A DNA stretch of 64,000 nucleotides from an uncultured Lachnospiraceae bacterium (GCA_947626285.1 CANQRR010000012.1:1-64000); one strand, 5' to 3'. Shown: positions 23,636 to 32,495, counted from the first letter of the stretch. The notes: a model not told the origin generated them from the letters alone. Translations and numbers: made by a program.

Positions 23636-23806
23636 TTATCCTGCGTCTGTTCCCGGCTGTCGTTCCTCATATCCCGAATTCCGAATCCATCCGGCCTGCC
23701 GCTCTGTTTGTCGTATCGCTTGTTCTTCCCTCTTTTTCTTCCGCCGCATACAGTCCTCATCTATCTCATAGAACGCGTTCCCGTCGATCACGATTCGCGA
23801 TGCCAT
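23636..23806 (-). CDS. Small conserved-looking hypothetical protein (56 aa)
   Basis: The start at 23806 (MASRIVIDGNAFYEID) follows AAAGGGGCG; the track start lies far upstream. The first 20 residues look like a short beta-strand core (RIVIDGNAFYEIDEDC) and the rest is highly charged and basic (MRRKKKREEQAIRQTERQ), likely helical. I recall similar short proteins in Lachnospiraceae without a known function. It is divergent from the next 92-residue gene. Confidence 0.55.
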   Translation of the reverse strand: MASRIVIDGNAFYEIDEDCMRRKKKREEQAIRQTERQAGWIRNSGYEERQPGTDAG

Positions 23807-23931
23807 CTGTAATCGCCCCTTTCTGTAACCAAATGCGGATAGCCGAGGCCATCCTAATATAAAATATTCACCCGGCATATTTCTGTTGCCCGGCACATAC
23901 ACATAAATAAAAAGGGTAAGGATAGGACTCT

Positions 23932-24210
23932 ATGAATGACGATTCCTGGATGAATAACCCCGCCCTCGGGGGAATCGACCCGGCCAAACTGCAGATGCTC
24001 TCCACACTCGCCTCGCAGGCGCAGGGAAAGAACCAGAATGAACTGCTTCCGTTTCTGATGGCTGCCATGTCGCAGTCGCAGTCAAACCATATGTCGTTCA
24101 ACTCGGCGGAGACCGAAGCCATCATCAGCGTGATGAAGATGGGAAAATCACCCCAACAGATCCAACAGATCGACCGGATGATCGCGATGGTGAATAGCTT
24201 CAAAAGATAA
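23932..24210 (+). CDS. Hypothetical 92-aa protein, helical, Gln/Met-rich
   Basis: The ATG at 23932 follows AAGGATAGGA. The protein is hydrophilic and alpha-helical, rich in Met, Gln and Ser (MLSTLASQAQGKNQNELLPFLMAAMSQSQSNHMSFN). The C-terminal part (AIISVMKMGKSPQQIQQIDRMIAMVNSFKR) looks like a conserved small-protein tail. There is no signal peptide or membrane segment. I recognise no family. The gene ends in a large nested inverted repeat containing a terminator. Confidence 0.6.
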   Translation: MNDDSWMNNPALGGIDPAKLQMLSTLASQAQGKNQNELLPFLMAAMSQSQSNHMSFNSAETEAIISVMKMGKSPQQIQQIDRMIAMVNSFKR

Positions 24211-24349
24211 GCAGACTGAGTGCACCGCGGCTACTCGTGAAATGCTCCGCATTTCCCTCGTGCGCGTTGCACCTTCACAAATCCAAAATAAACGGGGATT
24301 TCCGCGAGCGGAATCCCCGTTTATTTTGTCTTTGCTCAGTCTGCTTATC
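24208..24349 (+). terminator. Nested inverted repeat with bidirectional terminator
   Basis: Outer arms TAAGCAGACTGAG (24208..24220) and CTCAGTCTGCTTA (24337..24349) are perfect 13-bp complements. Inside lie GAAATGC/GCATTTC and a strong terminator hairpin AAAATAAACGGGGATT...AATCCCCGTTTATTTT (24285..24327). The left arm includes the stop codon of the 92-residue gene; the right arm ends a few bases from the rplL stop. It serves convergent transcripts. Confidence 0.85.
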
Positions 24350-24353
24350 GCGA

Positions 24354-24731
24354 CTACTTCAATGTAACCTTCGCGCCCTCTGCCTCGAGCTTCGTCTTCA
24401 GCTCGTCTGCCTCTGCCTTGGAAGCGCCCTCCTTGATCACCTTCGGAGCGTTGTCTACGACGTCCTTCGCTTCCTTCAGGCCAAGGCCGGTCGCCTCACG
24501 GACAACCTTGATGACCTTAACCTTGTTCGGGCCTACCTCGGTGAGCTCTACGTCGAACTCATCCTTCTCCTCAGCTGCCTCAGCCGGAGCTGCGCCTGCC
24601 GCCGCTACTACGACGCCTGCTGCTGCGGATACGCCGAACTCTTCCTCACATGCCTTCACGAGCTCATTCAACTCGAGAACGGATAACTCTTTGATCGCTT
24701 CGATAAACTCAGCTGTCGTCATCTTTGCCAT
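24354..24731 (-). CDS. rplL: 50S ribosomal protein L7/L12
   Basis: This 125-residue protein has the N-terminal dimerisation/L10-binding helices ([29 protein letters not shown]), an Ala/Glu-rich hinge ([13 protein letters not shown]) and the C-terminal factor-binding domain ([30 protein letters not shown]). It forms the ribosomal stalk that recruits translation GTPases. It is last in the rplJL unit, 53 bp after rplJ. Confidence 0.98.
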   Translation of the reverse strand: MAKMTTAEFIEAIKELSVLELNELVKACEEEFGVSAAAGVVVAAAGAAPAEAAEEKDEFDVELTEVGPNKVKVIKVVREATGLGLKEAKDVVDNAPKVIKEGASKAEADELKTKLEAEGAKVTLK

Positions 24732-24784
24732 TTTATTTTCCTCCTATTGATAATTTGTTTTCTGTTTGCTCTGCTTACTCTGGT

Positions 24785-25405
24785 TTACTCTGCCTCTGTC
24801 GGCGCTTCTGCAACTTCTGCCTTTGGCTCTTCCGCTGCTTCCGCCTTCGGCTCTTCTGTCGCCTCAGCCTCAGCCTTTACCGGCTCCTCCGCCTGCTCAG
24901 ACTTCTCTGCGCTCTCCGGACGATCCGGCAACTCAGCGATCTGACTAAGCACACGCGCGAAATTCGAGATCGGGGACTTCATGCTGCCAAGCAATCTGCC
25001 GAGCAGTACCTCTCTCGACGGGATATCCGCCAGAGCCGTGATCGCCTTCTCGTCGTAGTAACCTCCCTCGACAATGCCAGCCAGAACCTTCAGCGTCGGA
25101 ACCTTCTTCATGTACTTGGAAAGGATCCTCGCCGGGGCCGTCGCATCGTCTTTGGAGATCGCGATCGCGTTCGGGCCTTCCAGATGCTTCGTCAGCGGCT
25201 CGCAGTCCGTGCCCTGGAACGCGAAGTTCATCATCGTGTTCTTGTAGACCTTGTAGATGATGCCTGCTTCTCTCAGTTCCTTACGAAGCTCGGTGTCTGC
25301 TTCAACCGTGATTCCGCTGTAGTGGATCAGAACAACAGACTGTGCGTCCTTGATGTTCTCTGAGATCTCCTCCACGATCGGTTTCTTCAGTTCAACCTTA
25401 GCCAT
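24785..25405 (-). CDS. rplJ: 50S ribosomal protein L10 with acidic C-terminal extension
   Basis: The start at 25405 (MAKVELKKPIVEE) has AAGGAGGTG. The core (~170 residues) is normal L10: VVLIHYSGITVEADTELRKELREAGI, KNTMMNFAFQGTD, GPNAIAISKDDATAPARIL. About 40 residues are added at the C-terminus as Ala/Glu/Lys repeats (EEPKAEAAEEPKAEVAEAP), longer than the family's usual ~165-175 residues. L10 holds the L7/L12 dimers at the stalk base and represses its own leader. The extension is low complexity, predicted disordered, and of unknown role. Confidence 0.97.
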   Translation of the reverse strand: MAKVELKKPIVEEISENIKDAQSVVLIHYSGITVEADTELRKELREAGIIYKVYKNTMMNFAFQGTDCEPLTKHLEGPNAIAISKDDATAPARILSKYMKKVPTLKVLAGIVEGGYYDEKAITALADIPSREVLLGRLLGSMKSPISNFARVLSQIAELPDRPESAEKSEQAEEPVKAEAEATEEPKAEAAEEPKAEVAEAPTEAE

Positions 25406-25455
25406 GAAATGGTGCACCTCCTTATAGATTTGTGTACCGCCGGACGGACCAGATG

Positions 25456-25569
25456 AAAAACCCCTCTGTCACGCAGACAGGGGGCATAAAAATCATGCTT
25501 GCGATTCATCCTCCTCGGCAGGCGATTTCTCATTATACCTCGCGGCACCTGCTGTCTACGGCAGTCATC
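25456..25569 (-). ncRNA. L10 (rplJ) leader with attenuator hairpin
   Basis: The minus-strand leader before rplJ contains CCGTAGACAGCAGGTGC and CGCCTGCCGAGG, the L10-binding stem and kink-turn elements of the known L10 leader. They are followed by a GC-rich hairpin CCCCCTGTCTGCGTGACAG AGGGG with a T-run (25456..25485). L10 binding is known to shift the leader toward termination, giving feedback control of rplJ-rplL. A promoter lies just upstream (25576..25604). Confidence 0.85.
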
Positions 25570-25575
25570 TTTGAT

Positions 25576-25604
25576 AAAATAGCATATCGACAAATGGATG
25601 TCAA
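25576..25604 (-). promoter_or_regulatory. rplJL promoter (TTGACA-N17-TATTTT)
   Basis: On the minus strand, TTGACA (25599..25604) and TATTTT (25576..25581) with a 17-bp spacer lie immediately upstream of the L10 leader and downstream of the rplA stop, so rplJL has its own promoter. Confidence 0.7.
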
Positions 25605-25615
25605 GAAATTTCTTC

Positions 25616-26308
25616 TTATGAGAACTTGAGCGGATTCAGCTTCACGCCCGGTCCCATGGTCGGCGCAACGGTGACGCTCCTGAGGAACTGTCCCTTCACC
25701 GCCGACGGTCTCGCCTTGACGATCGCCTCGATCAGCGTCTGGAAGTTATCCGTGAGCTGCTCTTCCGTAAAGGAAGCCTTGCCGATCGGCACATGGATGA
25801 TGTTGGTCTTATCCAGACGGTACTCAATCTTACCTGCCTTGATGTCGTTGACCGCCTTCGTCACGTCCATCGTGACGGTGCCGGCCTTCGGGTTCGGCAT
25901 CAGGCCCTTCGGTCCGAGCACACGGCCCAGACGTCCGACAACGCCCATCATGTCCGGCGTGGCGACGACTACGTCGAAATCCAGCCAGCCTTCGTTTTGA
26001 ATCTTCGGAACCAGCTCCTCAGCGCCGACGTAATCCGCGCCTGCCGCCTGAGCCTCGTCCGCCTTCGCGTTCTTCGCGAACACGAGTACACGCACTTTCT
26101 TGCCGGTGCCGTGCGGGAGCACGACCGCGCCGCGGATCTGCTGGTCCGCGTGACGTCCGTCACAGCCTGTGCGGATGTGAACCTCGATCGTCTCGTCAAA
26201 CTTCGCGACTGCTGACTTCTTCGCCAGCGCGATTCCTTCGTTTACATCATAGAGGACTGTGCGGTCGATCGCCTTCGCAGCCTCTGCATATTTTTTGCCT
26301 CTCTTCAT
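25616..26308 (-). CDS. rplA: 50S ribosomal protein L1
   Basis: This 230-residue protein starts [15 protein letters not shown] after AGGAGG and has the family segments [42 protein letters not shown] and [16 protein letters not shown]1 forms the mobile stalk near the E site and can regulate the L11-L1 unit. The standard length is 225-235 residues. It follows rplK in the usual order. Confidence 0.98.
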   Translation of the reverse strand: MKRGKKYAEAAKAIDRTVLYDVNEGIALAKKSAVAKFDETIEVHIRTGCDGRHADQQIRGAVVLPHGTGKKVRVLVFAKNAKADEAQAAGADYVGAEELVPKIQNEGWLDFDVVVATPDMMGVVGRLGRVLGPKGLMPNPKAGTVTMDVTKAVNDIKAGKIEYRLDKTNIIHVPIGKASFTEEQLTDNFQTLIEAIVKARPSAVKGQFLRSVTVAPTMGPGVKLNPLKFS

Positions 26309-26378
26309 ATGAAATAACCTCCTGGTGGTGTTTGCGGGGATTGCCCTCCCACTTTGTTATTGTTTACTGAAAGATCTT

Positions 26379-26804
26379 CTACTCCTCTACCGTAATGCCC
26401 ATGCTTCTCGCGGTGCCCGCGATCATGCTCATCGCTGCCTCAATGCTGCCCGCGTTGAGATCCGGCATCTTCATCTCCGCGATCTCACGAACCTTGTCCT
26501 TGGAGATCGTCGCTACCTTCGTCTTGTTCGGCGTACCGGAACCGGACTTGATGTTGCACGCCTTCTTCAGCAGAACCGCTGCCGGCGGCGTCTTCGTGAT
26601 GAAGCTGAAGCTTCTGTCCGCGTAGACCGTGATCACGACCGGGATGATCAGATCGCCCTTGTCCGCGGTCCTCGCGTTGAACTCTTTCGTAAACTGAACA
26701 ATGTTCACACCATGCTGGCCAAGAGCCGGGCCAACCGGCGGCGCCGGCGTAGCTTTGCCGGCCGGAATCTGTAATTTAATATAACCTGCTACCTTTTTTG
26801 CCAT
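26379..26804 (-). CDS. rplK: 50S ribosomal protein L11
   Basis: The start at 26804 ([18 protein letters not shown]) has AGGAGGTG at 8 nt; the track start is three codons upstream. The 141-residue protein has [25 protein letters not shown] and [20 protein letters not shown], the rRNA-binding regions. It forms the GTPase-associated centre with 23S rRNA. Position: nusG-rplK-rplA. Confidence 0.98.
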   Translation of the reverse strand: MAKKVAGYIKLQIPAGKATPAPPVGPALGQHGVNIVQFTKEFNARTADKGDLIIPVVITVYADRSFSFITKTPPAAVLLKKACNIKSGSGTPNKTKVATISKDKVREIAEMKMPDLNAGSIEAAMSMIAGTARSMGITVEE

Positions 26805-26903
26805 GTCAGGCACCTCCTATGTGGTAATGTCGGGAGTGCTTCCCTCCCACGCTCCGCGGAGCCTTCGCCGCGGGAATCTGCTTGTTAGCTGTTGTCCATT
26901 GCC

Positions 26904-27419
26904 TTATAACTTTCGAATCTCGGCGAAGCTGATCTCTACCGGCGTCTCGCGCCCGAACAGCTCGACATTGATCGTGACGCTCTGCTTGCCCGCGTTGACC
27001 GCCTGGATCACGCCCATGGTGTCCTTCCAGACGCCACCGACCACGGTGACGGAATCTCCCACTTCGAAGTCCACCGTGACGTTGCTCGTCTGGATGCCAA
27101 GGTTGAACATCTCCAGATCCGTGAGCGGCACCGGCTTGGATCCCGGTCCCACAAATCCGGTGACGCCGCGCGTGTTTCGCACGACATACCAGGTGTCGTC
27201 GTTCATAATCATGTTGATCAGGACATAACCCGGGAACAGCTTCTTCTGAACCGTCTTGCGAACGCCGTTCTTCAGCTCGATCACGTCCTGGAGCGGCACG
27301 CGCACTTCCAGAATCTGATCCTCCAGATGGCGGTTCTCGATCGTCTTTTCGATGTTCGCTTTTACTTTGTTCTCATAACCTGAATAGGTATGCGCTACAT
27401 ACCAGTTAGCTTCTGCCAT
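26904..27419 (-). CDS. nusG: Transcription termination/antitermination protein NusG
   Basis: This 171-residue protein has the N-terminal NGN domain (WYVAHTYSGYENKVKANIE, KLFPGYVLI, WYVVRNTRGVTGFVG) and a standard C-terminal KOW domain (GDSVTVVGGVWKDTMGVIQAVN). It modulates RNA polymerase pausing and couples to the ribosome. It is the housekeeping copy; the LoaP-like gene at 5098 is a specialised paralogue. Confidence 0.98.
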   Translation of the reverse strand: MAEANWYVAHTYSGYENKVKANIEKTIENRHLEDQILEVRVPLQDVIELKNGVRKTVQKKLFPGYVLINMIMNDDTWYVVRNTRGVTGFVGPGSKPVPLTDLEMFNLGIQTSNVTVDFEVGDSVTVVGGVWKDTMGVIQAVNAGKQSVTINVELFGRETPVEISFAEIRKL

Positions 27420-27435
27420 ACGATCACCCTTGTCC

Positions 27436-27642
27436 TCAGAAATGGATGTTTACCAGAATATCCACAAAATGCTGGAAAATAAAATCCAGGATCGCAATGA
27501 TCATTCCAAGTACGATAGAAACGGCAACTACAGCACCGGTCTGCTTCGCGAGCGATTTCCGATCCGGCCATATGATCTTCTTAAACTCGGCCTTGAGGCC
27601 ATCGAACCAGCTCTTCTGATTCTTCTCAACTTTCTCTGCCAT
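27436..27642 (-). CDS. secE: Preprotein translocase subunit SecE
   Basis: This 68-residue protein has the SecE amphipathic segment (SWFDGLKAEFKKIIWPDRKSLAKQT) followed by one transmembrane helix (GAVVAVSIVLGMIIAILDFIF). It stabilises the SecY channel. It is in the canonical position before nusG, 16 bp away. Confidence 0.95.
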   Translation of the reverse strand: MAEKVEKNQKSWFDGLKAEFKKIIWPDRKSLAKQTGAVVAVSIVLGMIIAILDFIFQHFVDILVNIHF

Positions 27643-27672
27643 ATCTTCACTTCCTTTGCACGAATCTACCGG

Positions 27673-27822
27673 TTACTTCGTTTCCTTGTGTAACGTGTGT
27701 GTCCTGCAGAACCGACAATACTTCTTCGTCTCCATTCTGTCAGGGTGGTTCTTTTTCTCTTTCGTCATGTTGTAATTACGCTGCTTGCACTCCGTGCACG
27801 CCAATGTGATTCTTACACGCAC
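27673..27822 (-). CDS. rpmG: 50S ribosomal protein L33
   Basis: This gene is absent from the ORF track because it is short. It starts at GTG 27822 after a GAGGTGG site and encodes 49 residues: [18 protein letters not shown], then [27 protein letters not shown]. The CxxC pairs (CTEC, CRFC) show the zinc-binding form. It lies 30 bp upstream of secE, the usual rpmG-secE-nusG order. A promoter lies at 27918..27947. Confidence 0.95.
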   Translation of the reverse strand: MRVRITLACTECKQRNYNMTKEKKNHPDRMETKKYCRFCRTHTLHKETK

Positions 27823-27917
27823 AACTCCCACCTCACCTTCCTAAATTAGTATACGTCTGTAAAAATCAGTGCGGCTTTTTAGACACAAAAAAAAAGCCTG
27901 CTTCCATACGCCTGTTC

Positions 27918-27947
27918 AGTGTACCATACCGGAATATGGAAAGTCAA
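27918..27947 (-). promoter_or_regulatory. Promoter for rpmG-secE-nusG (TTGACT-N18-TACACT)
   Basis: On the minus strand, TTGACT (27942..27947) and TACACT (27918..27923) have an 18-bp spacer, upstream of rpmG and just after yfcE. Confidence 0.65.
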
Positions 27948-27972
27948 GCCCTTTCTTAAATTTAAAGCCCAG

Positions 27973-28455
27973 TCACAGATAGAAAAATTCGTACTTCACC
28001 TGCATGTCCTCCCCGGTCGTCACCACCGCATAGCTTTGCCGGTGATCCTCCTGCCGCGGAAACGACAGGCTCCCCGGATTCAGCAGCGTGACCTCCTCGT
28101 CGCTCTGATCCAGAAGCGGCCGGTGCGTATGCCCGAACATGGCGATGCCGCAGCCGTTCGCCTTGGCCTCCTCGATCAGGTCCCGCGTACCGACCGACAC
28201 GTAGTAATAGTGTCCGTGCGTGATCAGAATGCGCAGTCCCCCGATCTCAACGATCTGGGTCAGCGGCAGCCTGGAAAAGAAATCACAGTTCCCCGCCACC
28301 ATGAACAGCGGACATCGCGCCATCTCCTGAATGCGCGCCTCCCCGCCCTCGTAATCGCCCAGATGGATCAGGCAGTCCGGCATTCCGGTATCCTGCAGCA
28401 CCCGCTCCAGATCCTCCTCATGACCATGCGTATCGCTCACAACCAGAATTCTCAT
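27973..28455 (-). CDS. YfcE-type metallophosphoesterase
   Basis: This 160-residue calcineurin-like phosphoesterase has all metal motifs: VVSDTHGH, HLGDYEGG, GNCD, ITHGHYY and GHTHRP. The family hydrolyses phosphodiesters in vitro; the cellular substrate is unknown. It is cytoplasmic. Its stop lies about 25 bp before the rpmG promoter; upstream is rdgB, 108 bp away, same strand, and the rdgB-yfcE pair is common in Clostridia. Confidence 0.93.
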   Translation of the reverse strand: MRILVVSDTHGHEEDLERVLQDTGMPDCLIHLGDYEGGEARIQEMARCPLFMVAGNCDFFSRLPLTQIVEIGGLRILITHGHYYYVSVGTRDLIEEAKANGCGIAMFGHTHRPLLDQSDEEVTLLNPGSLSFPRQEDHRQSYAVVTTGEDMQVKYEFFYL

Positions 28456-28563
28456 TCGTCTCCGCTCTCCCTCGTCTCATCCGCGCCTCTTTGCGCCACT
28501 TTTCTTATGCGTCTTGTCTTTTCACGGCCTTTATTCTTCTGTGTCACATCTTTTCACAGCGCT

Positions 28564-29169
28564 TCATTTTTCACCCAACACCGCTCTCAGCTTCTCTCTC
28601 ATGCCCCGCAGGGCTTTGCCGCGGTGGCTCAGCTCGTTCTTCTTCTCCGGTGAGATCTCCGCCGAAGTGCAGCCGTATTCCGGCAAGAAAAAGATCGGAT
28701 CGTAGCCGAAACCGTTCTCTCCCCTGATCGCATAGCCGATCCGCCCCTCCATCGTGCCGAGGCTCGTCAAAATCTCTCCGCCCGGCAGCGCGCAGGCGAT
28801 CGCGCAGACAAAGCGCGCGCTGCGCTTCTCGTCCGGCACACCCTCCAATTTCTCAAGCAGTGCGGTATTCTTCACATCGTACGAAGTGCTCTCACCCATG
28901 AAACGCGCGGAATAAATGCCCGGCGCGCCATCCAGATAGTCGATCTGCAGTCCGGAGTCGTCCGCCAGCACCGCCTCGCCGGTGAGCTTCATGACGGTCT
29001 TCGCCTTAATGACCGCGTTCTCCTCGAAACTCTTTCCGTCCTCCACGATCTCCGCCTGGATCCCGGCCTCTCTCATGGAAACGATCGGAATACCGATATC
29101 CGCCAGGATCATACGGATCTCCCGCATCTTATCCTCATTGCCGGTCGCAAAAATGATGCGTTCTATCAT
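28564..29169 (-). CDS. rdgB: XTP/dITP diphosphatase (RdgB/HAM1)
   Basis: The start at 29169 (MIERIIFATGNEDKMREI) is preferred; the track start is 35 codons upstream in sequence that does not look coding. The 201-residue protein has TGNEDKMREI, DDSGLQIDYLDGAPGIYSARF and GENGFGYDPIFFLPEYG, then SHRGKAL, the full family set. It removes non-canonical purine triphosphates (XTP, dITP) from the pool. Confidence 0.96.
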   Translation of the reverse strand: MIERIIFATGNEDKMREIRMILADIGIPIVSMREAGIQAEIVEDGKSFEENAVIKAKTVMKLTGEAVLADDSGLQIDYLDGAPGIYSARFMGESTSYDVKNTALLEKLEGVPDEKRSARFVCAIACALPGGEILTSLGTMEGRIGYAIRGENGFGYDPIFFLPEYGCTSAEISPEKKNELSHRGKALRGMREKLRAVLGEK

Positions 29170-29337
29170 ATCTGACTGTCCGTCCTTTCGTCCGCGCCGC
29201 CGCAAACAGCGCTCCGGCTGTGACCACGGCTTCTTCTGCGATTCTATCATATCCCTCCGCTGTCTGTAAATCACATTTCACGCACATTTTCATATTTCCT
29301 GCCTGCTTCGCGTACACCTCTCCTGTCCGGTGGCGGT

Positions 29338-30954
29338 CTACTTTGTATACGCCTTCAGGCATACGTTCGTCCCGAAGCGCTCCTGCGTGTTCTCCCAGAG
29401 CTCCCCATACTGGCTGAGATAGCTCTCCTTCCCCTCGGTCGTCACGTTCTGAGTGTACTTGTCCGCGCGATACTCCACTGCCACAGGTTCGTCCGCCCCG
29501 GGCGTTGTGAGCTTCACGATCACGGCAAAGCGCTCTCCGTTCGCAAGAGGCTGCGGCTCATTCAGGTCGATCGTGTAATAACCCGCGTTTTTCAGTTCTC
29601 CTTTCTGCAGATATTCTCTTTCAGAAAAATCGGTCTCGTCCTGAAAATCGTGTACAAGAGATATCTCATAGGAAGTATCCGGTCCGACCGCGTAAAAGCC
29701 GACCGCCGCCAGCTGTTCCCCGGCCTCTGTACCGCTCAGGCTCCCGCTGTCCGCCAACAATTCGCCGGATGGCACGGACAGCTCCCCCGCCGTCTCATTA
29801 GGCGCTTCGTTCGCCTGCGCGCCTTCCATGTCAGACGCTTCGTTCATCTTTGCGTCTCTCAGGTCAGCCGTTCCATCCCCTGCTGCCGTGTAAATGTTCG
29901 CGCACCAACAGCTCTCGTCCGCATAGCCCTGCCGTCCCTGCCAGCCGCAGTCGTCGTACTGATAGATCTTCGCGTAATTGTCCGCCGGCTCGATCCGCGT
30001 ATAGCACACACAGGTCTTCGCTATATTCGGATCCGCGTAGGACACGTAAAAAATCCCGTCCTCTCCGAATCCGTCCTCCCAGGTATTCTGACAAATATAC
30101 GCGCCATCCTGATCCGGGGTCTCCGAAAACAGAAAGCGGGAATAATCGTCGTCCCAGCCAAGAATCACGACGTCGTGGTTCGGCGCCTGCTCATCCGGGC
30201 AGAAATACGCCCTCGTCCTGTCGTTGTAATAAAACGCAGTCTCCTGTCCTGCCGAATCGCGCGCTCCGTCAGCAGCGCAGTCAGTCTGCGCCTCTGTCTC
30301 GGAAGGGATCGAAGTGTTGTCCTGCCGCGCGCTTCGCTTCATATAGAGCGATGTCTGCACCGCGCCGTATTCTCGGATCGCGGTTTTGATGATCCCCGGC
30401 TTCGCGTCCTCGAGCAGCTGGATCTCCTGTACATGCACCGCGGACGTAAGTCCGTCCGGCGAAGCGCCGTCCCCATAGGGGTCTTCCTCCTCGGTCACGG
30501 GACCCTGCCAGCCGCTTAAGTAAGCCATTGTCATCAGGTAATCCCCACCCTCGTCAATATCTATGGTAAACGCGTTCTTCCTCGTCATGTGATCCGCTGA
30601 AAAGACAAGCTTCTGTTCGGGCAATAGCGCCGCCTCAAGCGCGGAGACCGCGGCAAACGCCCAGCAGGTCTCATCGCTGCCCTGCCGCCGCACCGTCGGC
30701 TTCTTTCCATAGTCCCCGGCGTACCAGCGCGCAGGCAGCCGCTCCGCGCGAATCCCTGCCAACCCGGCTCCCAGAGCTGCGTCCCAGGTCGTCGTTTCAT
30801 ATTCTGCTTCACACAGGCTGTCCCCGGCGTCCTCCGCAGCCTCTATTCGTTCTGCCTGGGCACCCCCTGCAAAAAGCAATCCTGCCAAAATACCCGCCGT
30901 CAATACGGGCGGAAGCGCCTCCCGCAGCCGGACTGCTCGTCTCCATCGTTTCAT
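29338..30954 (-). CDS. Secreted C1-family cysteine peptidase with lectin-like C-terminal domain
   Basis: This 538-residue protein has a signal peptide (PPVLTAGILAGLLFAGGAQA). The papain-like domain has the catalytic Cys in SDETCWAFAA, His in APNHDVVILGWDDD and Asn in ICQNTWEDGFGEDG. A low-complexity Ala/Glu/Asn/Ser segment (KMNEASDMEGAQANEAP...) interrupts the region after the catalytic domain. The C-terminal part (SYEISLVHDFQDET, YYTIDLNEPQPLANGERFAVIVKL) matches the lectin-like domain often fused to secreted clostridial C1 peptidases. It probably acts on surface or host proteins (inference). Confidence 0.88.
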   Translation of the reverse strand: MKRWRRAVRLREALPPVLTAGILAGLLFAGGAQAERIEAAEDAGDSLCEAEYETTTWDAALGAGLAGIRAERLPARWYAGDYGKKPTVRRQGSDETCWAFAAVSALEAALLPEQKLVFSADHMTRKNAFTIDIDEGGDYLMTMAYLSGWQGPVTEEEDPYGDGASPDGLTSAVHVQEIQLLEDAKPGIIKTAIREYGAVQTSLYMKRSARQDNTSIPSETEAQTDCAADGARDSAGQETAFYYNDRTRAYFCPDEQAPNHDVVILGWDDDYSRFLFSETPDQDGAYICQNTWEDGFGEDGIFYVSYADPNIAKTCVCYTRIEPADNYAKIYQYDDCGWQGRQGYADESCWCANIYTAAGDGTADLRDAKMNEASDMEGAQANEAPNETAGELSVPSGELLADSGSLSGTEAGEQLAAVGFYAVGPDTSYEISLVHDFQDETDFSEREYLQKGELKNAGYYTIDLNEPQPLANGERFAVIVKLTTPGADEPVAVEYRADKYTQNVTTEGKESYLSQYGELWENTQERFGTNVCLKAYTK

Positions 30955-30961
30955 TTTGATC

Positions 30962-32119
30962 CTACCGCCCCGTATCTCTTTTCGGCGGCCGCGGCCCCGG
31001 GAACTGATAGAAGTAGGTCTTTATCATTCCGTTGTAGATCTTCCGGTTCCGCTCCGCCTTTTTGCCTATGTATTTTTCCGCCTCGTCATAGGAGGTGATC
31101 ACATACTCTGACCAGGAATCGAGCCTTGCGAACGCCTGTCCTATCTCGCGGTACAGCGCCGGAAGGCTCTCCCGCTCCTCGATGCGCTCGCCGTAAGGCG
31201 GATTCGTGATGATGAATCCGTATTTCCTCGAATGGCTCAGCTCACTGACCGGCCGCTGCTGGAAATGGATCAACTGCTCCACCCCTGCAAGCCGGGCATT
31301 CTCGCGCGCCGCTTTCACCACTTCCCCGTCGATGTCGTAGCCCTGAATATCCGTCTGTACCGAAAGGTCGATAAGATCCTGCGCCTCCTCTACGGCATTG
31401 TACCAGGTTTTGCGAGGAATCAGCTTGTCCCATTTCTCCGCTAGGAAAGAACGGTTCATGCCCGGCGCGATGTTGGCCGCCATCAATGCAGCCTCGATCG
31501 GAAAGGTCCCGCTTCCGCAGAACGGATCAACCAGGATTCGGTCTTTTTTCCAAGGCGTCAGCTGGATCAGCGCGGCGGCAAGCGTCTCGGAGATCGGCGC
31601 CTTCGCGGTCAGTTTCCGGTATCCGCGCTTGTGCAGGGATTCCCCCGTCGTGTCCAGCCCGATCACCGCCTCGTCCTTCATGAGAAAGATGCGGAGCGGA
31701 TAACTCGCCCCGCTCTCCTCAAACCAGCTCACGCCGTAGACGTCCTTCAGCCGCTCCACGATTGCCTTCTTCACGATCGACTGGATGTCGGACGGACTGA
31801 ACAATTTGCTCTTCACGGAGGTCGCCTTCGTCACCCAGAATTTTGCGTCGATTGGCAGATATCGCTCCCACTCCAATGCCTTCACCCGCTCAAACAACTC
31901 GTCGAAGGTCTCCGCGTGGACAGCTCCGACCTTGAGCAGGATCCGCTCAGCGGAGCGCAGGAACACATTGGCGATCGCAATTGCCTCTGCATCCCCGAGG
32001 AAAGCGACACGCCCGTCCTCCACGCCGCTGATCTCGTAGCCCAGATCCAGAATCTCCCGCTTCAGCACCGCCTCCAGCCCGAAGTGGCACGGCGCGATCA
32101 GCTCAAACATCTCTCTCAT
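30962..32119 (-). CDS. THUMP-domain RNA N2-guanine/adenine methyltransferase (RlmL/YpsC family)
   Basis: This 385-residue protein has an N-terminal ferredoxin/THUMP part (LIAPCHFGLEAVLKREILDLGY, RILLKVGAVHAETFDELFERV) and a C-terminal Rossmann methyltransferase. The SAM motif is DPFCGSGTFPIEAALMAANIAPG and the catalytic motif NPPYGER. It methylates rRNA, probably 23S; the target position is not visible. A GAGAGGA site precedes the ATG. The last helix is basic (PRPPKRDTGR). It is 8 bp upstream of the C1 peptidase gene, the same strand, so an operon is likely. Confidence 0.92.
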   Translation of the reverse strand: MREMFELIAPCHFGLEAVLKREILDLGYEISGVEDGRVAFLGDAEAIAIANVFLRSAERILLKVGAVHAETFDELFERVKALEWERYLPIDAKFWVTKATSVKSKLFSPSDIQSIVKKAIVERLKDVYGVSWFEESGASYPLRIFLMKDEAVIGLDTTGESLHKRGYRKLTAKAPISETLAAALIQLTPWKKDRILVDPFCGSGTFPIEAALMAANIAPGMNRSFLAEKWDKLIPRKTWYNAVEEAQDLIDLSVQTDIQGYDIDGEVVKAARENARLAGVEQLIHFQQRPVSELSHSRKYGFIITNPPYGERIEERESLPALYREIGQAFARLDSWSEYVITSYDEAEKYIGKKAERNRKIYNGMIKTYFYQFPGPRPPKRDTGR

Positions 32120-32183
32120 GACGACTTCCTCTCCGTTTTCTGTTCCGACAGACCTCTTTTCTCCTGCCCGCCGGTTGTAGTTT

Positions 32184-32495
32184 CTATCTTAATGCCCGCC
32201 CGCAGCTCTTGTCAATATCTTTGTATGCCCGATAGCCTCCTACCACGCTCTTTGCGTGGTAGCCGTGCCGCTCCAGTTCCCGGGCGACAGCCATACTGAG
32301 CGCGCCCCGGTCACAATACAGGATCACGGTCTCCCCGCACCTACCGGCAAGTTCCGCGTGAAACTTCCCCTGCGGCACGTTGACAGCGCCCCGGACGTGA
32401 TCCCGCCGGAATTCATCCTGTGAACGCAGATCTATAATAAGGTACTTTCCCTCACGGGCGTACCGTTCCAGCTCTTTTGCCGAGATGGCCTCCAT
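32184..32495 (-). CDS. Rhodanese-domain protein
   Basis: This 103-residue single rhodanese domain has IIDLRSQDEFRRDHVRGAVNVPQG and the active-site Cys in ILYCDRGALSMAVARELERHGY, then VVGGYRAYKD. It would carry a persulfide on the Cys. The loop CDRGALS differs from the CRxGxR of strict thiosulfate sulfurtransferases, so the sulfur donor is unclear. It lies upstream of the methyltransferase gene on the same strand. Confidence 0.93.
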   Translation of the reverse strand: MEAISAKELERYAREGKYLIIDLRSQDEFRRDHVRGAVNVPQGKFHAELAGRCGETVILYCDRGALSMAVARELERHGYHAKSVVGGYRAYKDIDKSCGRALR

